The position numbers were made by a program, and so were the translations under genes. Shown one piece after another: positions 22,221 to 23,602 of a stretch of 23,602 nt of DNA; positions within the stretch are counted from its first letter, which is position 1, and each line of letters starts with the position of its first letter. The stretch comes from a virus. The notes under the pieces were generated by a model. The model was not told where the DNA came from, searched no databases, and saw only the letters and a list, made by a program, of their open reading frames with translations. Location of the stretch: IMG/VR virus record IMGVR_UViG_3300044627_000914, positions 1 through 23,602 of that record. One strand, written 5' to 3'.

Positions 22221-22901
22221 TTATAATAATGCGCCCATAATTGTTAAGATTTGAGTTTCTTCAACTAGCCCTGTATTTGCTATATCTTGACCATTTGCCT
22301 TAACAGTTCCAGCCCCTTTTGAAACAAGATTTAGAGATATATCTGTATCTCCTCCTTGGGCTGCTAAAGAAGGGTTTCCTCCAGTTGCAGCGTTAGCAAC
22401 TTTAATTTCGTTTACCGCAGAAGTTACGGTATCCATAACGAGAAGTTCATTTCCATTAGCATCTGCAATAAAGCCAAGATCTGCAAACCTAGGGGCTGTC
22501 AAGGTTTTTCCACTTAATGTCACAGAATTTGATAATGTGACTTCTGGAGATACCCACTCTAATCCTGTAGCAGTAGAACTATTTGCTGTTAGGACTGTTC
22601 CATTTGAACCGACAGATAAAACAGACAATGTATCATTTGCTGATGCTGAAAACAGATCTCCTTTAGCGTTAAAACTTGTTGCTTGTATGGCGCTTCCACC
22701 AGTAAGAGCAGTAATTTGAGTTTGAAGATTATTTATTGTATATGCAATAGAAGGGTTTACTAGGTTTGCAGCGACAGTTTCTGCAGTATCAAAGGTGTAA
22801 GAGCCATAGTGATATACTCTTAGCGCAGCCTGAATATCTGCTTGGTCTGCTAAACCTGGAATTTTTGTTGGTACTAAAGTACCTATTGATTCTGCTGCCA
22901 T
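22221..22901 (-). CDS. Fibre-like protein, 226 residues
   Basis: The N-terminal part (IGTLVPTKIPGLADQADIQA then ALRVYHYGS) is the attachment segment of a phage fibre. From about residue 102 it has AKGDLFSASANDTLSVLSVG then GTVLTANSSTATGLEWVSP, closely matching residues 38-74 of the 597-residue fibre. Then come SVTLSGKTLTAPRFADLGFI and a Gly/Asp-rich region, ending QILTIMGALL, as in the 450-residue fibre (LTLMLIGAL). It thus shares modules with two other fibre genes. An extended -10 promoter and a GATGAGGTG site precede the ATG. A short side fibre or tip spacer is likely. Confidence 0.82.
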   Translation of the reverse strand: MAAESIGTLVPTKIPGLADQADIQAALRVYHYGSYTFDTAETVAANLVNPSIAYTINNLQTQITALTGGSAIQATSFNAKGDLFSASANDTLSVLSVGSNGTVLTANSSTATGLEWVSPEVTLSNSVTLSGKTLTAPRFADLGFIADANGNELLVMDTVTSAVNEIKVANAATGGNPSLAAQGGDTDISLNLVSKGAGTVKANGQDIANTGLVEETQILTIMGALL

Positions 22902-22918
22902 GTTTTCACCTCATCAAG

Positions 22919-22927
22919 ATTATACCA
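22919..22927 (-). promoter_or_regulatory. Extended -10 promoter TGGTATAAT for the 226-residue gene
   Basis: The minus strand reads TGGTATAAT just after the stop of the 192-residue gene. The leader holds GATGAGGTG six bases before the ATG at 22901. No -35 is recognisable. Confidence 0.65.
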
Positions 22928-22930
22928 TAA

Positions 22931-23509
22931 TTAGATAACTACTGATATAAGAAGATGCACCGTTACCTCTCCTGTTAAACTAGACCATGTTCCACTTACT
23001 GACTTAACGGCCTTTAGGTTAATAACAAGGTTTGTTCCAGCGCCAGCAAGTGCGGGGACCTCAATAGAAGAAGCAACTGGATTAGCCCCCTCAATACTGT
23101 AATGAATATTAAAATTAGATGCTGTAAGTGGTGTACCAGAGACAGTTACAATATTTGCAATTGGAACAGTAATTGATGCTGCTCCAGAAGTGAAAGTAGT
23201 TGTGTGTTTTTTTGAATAAAGAGTTGGAGAAATTTCTAAAACCTGCACCCAAGTATTGCCACCAGTTTCAGATATATACTGATACATATATCCATAATCC
23301 GCTCCTGGTGCAGAATTAATATACATATCATAGAGATTTATTGTTTCTCCAAAAATGGCACCACTTGTCGTGAGAGAGTTTGGATCTCCTGCTCCAACAA
23401 AAAATCTACTTCCTCTTTGTCCAGTAGGACCAATATCTACTAAAAGTTCTACAGTTTCTGGAGGTCCTAAAACTGTAATGTCATCATTAGATAATATTAC
23501 ATCTGTCAC
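22931..23509 (-). CDS. Phage structural protein with short collagen-like motif, GTG start
   Basis: This 192-residue protein begins at GTG 23509, which overlaps the stop of the preceding gene by one base (TAGTG); there is no ATG nearby. Near the N-terminus it has LLVDIGPTGQRGSRFFVGAG, a brief Gly-X-Y stretch followed by DPNS. Then comes NLYDMYINSAPGADYGYMYQ with YISETGGNTWVQVLEISP. This set is typical of small phage tail or fibre proteins, in which a glycine turn precedes a 'DLYIN...YGYMYQ' strand. The second half is beta-rich (TFTSGAASITVPIANIVTVS). It probably belongs to the fibre/adhesin apparatus. It ends right at the next extended -10 promoter. Confidence 0.78.
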   Translation of the reverse strand: MTDVILSNDDITVLGPPETVELLVDIGPTGQRGSRFFVGAGDPNSLTTSGAIFGETINLYDMYINSAPGADYGYMYQYISETGGNTWVQVLEISPTLYSKKHTTTFTSGAASITVPIANIVTVSGTPLTASNFNIHYSIEGANPVASSIEVPALAGAGTNLVINLKAVKSVSGTWSSLTGEVTVHLLISVVI

Positions 23510-23602
23510 TAAACTGCTCCAGTGATATCATCTGTTACTGTAATTGTTCCAGTAAGCAGTGTAAAGATAACGTCTGGATTTGGTAATGTGTCTGTAATTT
23601 GA
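23509..23602 (-). CDS. 3' end of a minus-strand gene, start outside window
   Basis: The frame ending in TAG at 23511-23509 is open to the right edge of the window and gives about 30 residues (ends LTGTITVTDDITGAV). The stop overlaps the GTG of the next gene by one base, the same coupling as elsewhere here. The sequence is beta-like, with no recognisable motif. It probably belongs to the same tail-fibre unit. Confidence 0.55.
   Translation of the reverse strand, partial: QITDTLPNPDVIFTLLTGTITVTDDITGAV

Noticed and set aside
1-23602. CRISPR array, tRNA, integrase or insertion sequence
   Set aside because: No regularly spaced repeats, cloverleaf-like sequences, recombinase motifs or terminal inverted repeats with a transposase were seen. 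The repeats present are fibre modules inside genes.

Overview
The window is part of a tailed double-stranded DNA bacteriophage genome. It is AT-rich and tightly packed. Almost every gene is on the minus strand, so the late operons read from right to left. The head genes identify it: an HK97-fold major capsid protein, a prohead protease and a portal protein, followed by a run of small neck (connector) genes. No integrase, repressor, tRNA, CRISPR array or insertion sequence was seen. The host cannot be fixed from the sequence. An actinobacterial host is a low-confidence inference, based on the style of the capsid core, start codons placed where transcripts would be leaderless, and a secreted lysozyme-like protein.

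Layout in transcription order on the minus strand (right to left). (1) 23602-20651: adhesion and receptor-binding genes, including a glycine-rich adhesin-like protein inside a chain of one-base-overlapping genes. (2) 20522-19056: two accessory genes facing each other, a sulfotransferase (minus) and a secreted lysozyme-like protein (plus, with its own promoter), separated by a bidirectional terminator. (3) 18909-13593: seven small or fibre-like tail proteins that share repeated modules, closed by a strong intrinsic terminator at 13531-13560. (4) 13452-11419: a class II (adenosylcobalamin-dependent) ribonucleotide reductase with its own promoter. (5) 11383-7787: a 1198-residue protein with LamG-like folds. 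(6) 7768-1: a small unknown protein, portal, protease-scaffold, major capsid protein, a small paralogue of the capsid N-terminal arm, a SAP/HeH-like protein, and four connector or tail-completion proteins, the last cut by the window edge. Terminase, tail tube, tape measure and replication genes are not in the window.

The points most worth following up are these. (a) A perfect ribosome-binding site lies inside the protease gene in front of an in-frame ATG, predicting a separate 182-residue scaffold protein. (b) A 75-residue gene just after the capsid gene copies the capsid protein's His/Gly-rich N-terminal arm without the shell-forming part. (c) Nine minus-strand genes are preceded by the extended -10 promoter word TGnTATA(A/C)T with no clear -35, and at three of them the spacing predicts a leaderless or nearly leaderless transcript. 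(d) The lysozyme gene is a self-contained promoter-gene-terminator cassette inserted against the direction of the late genes.
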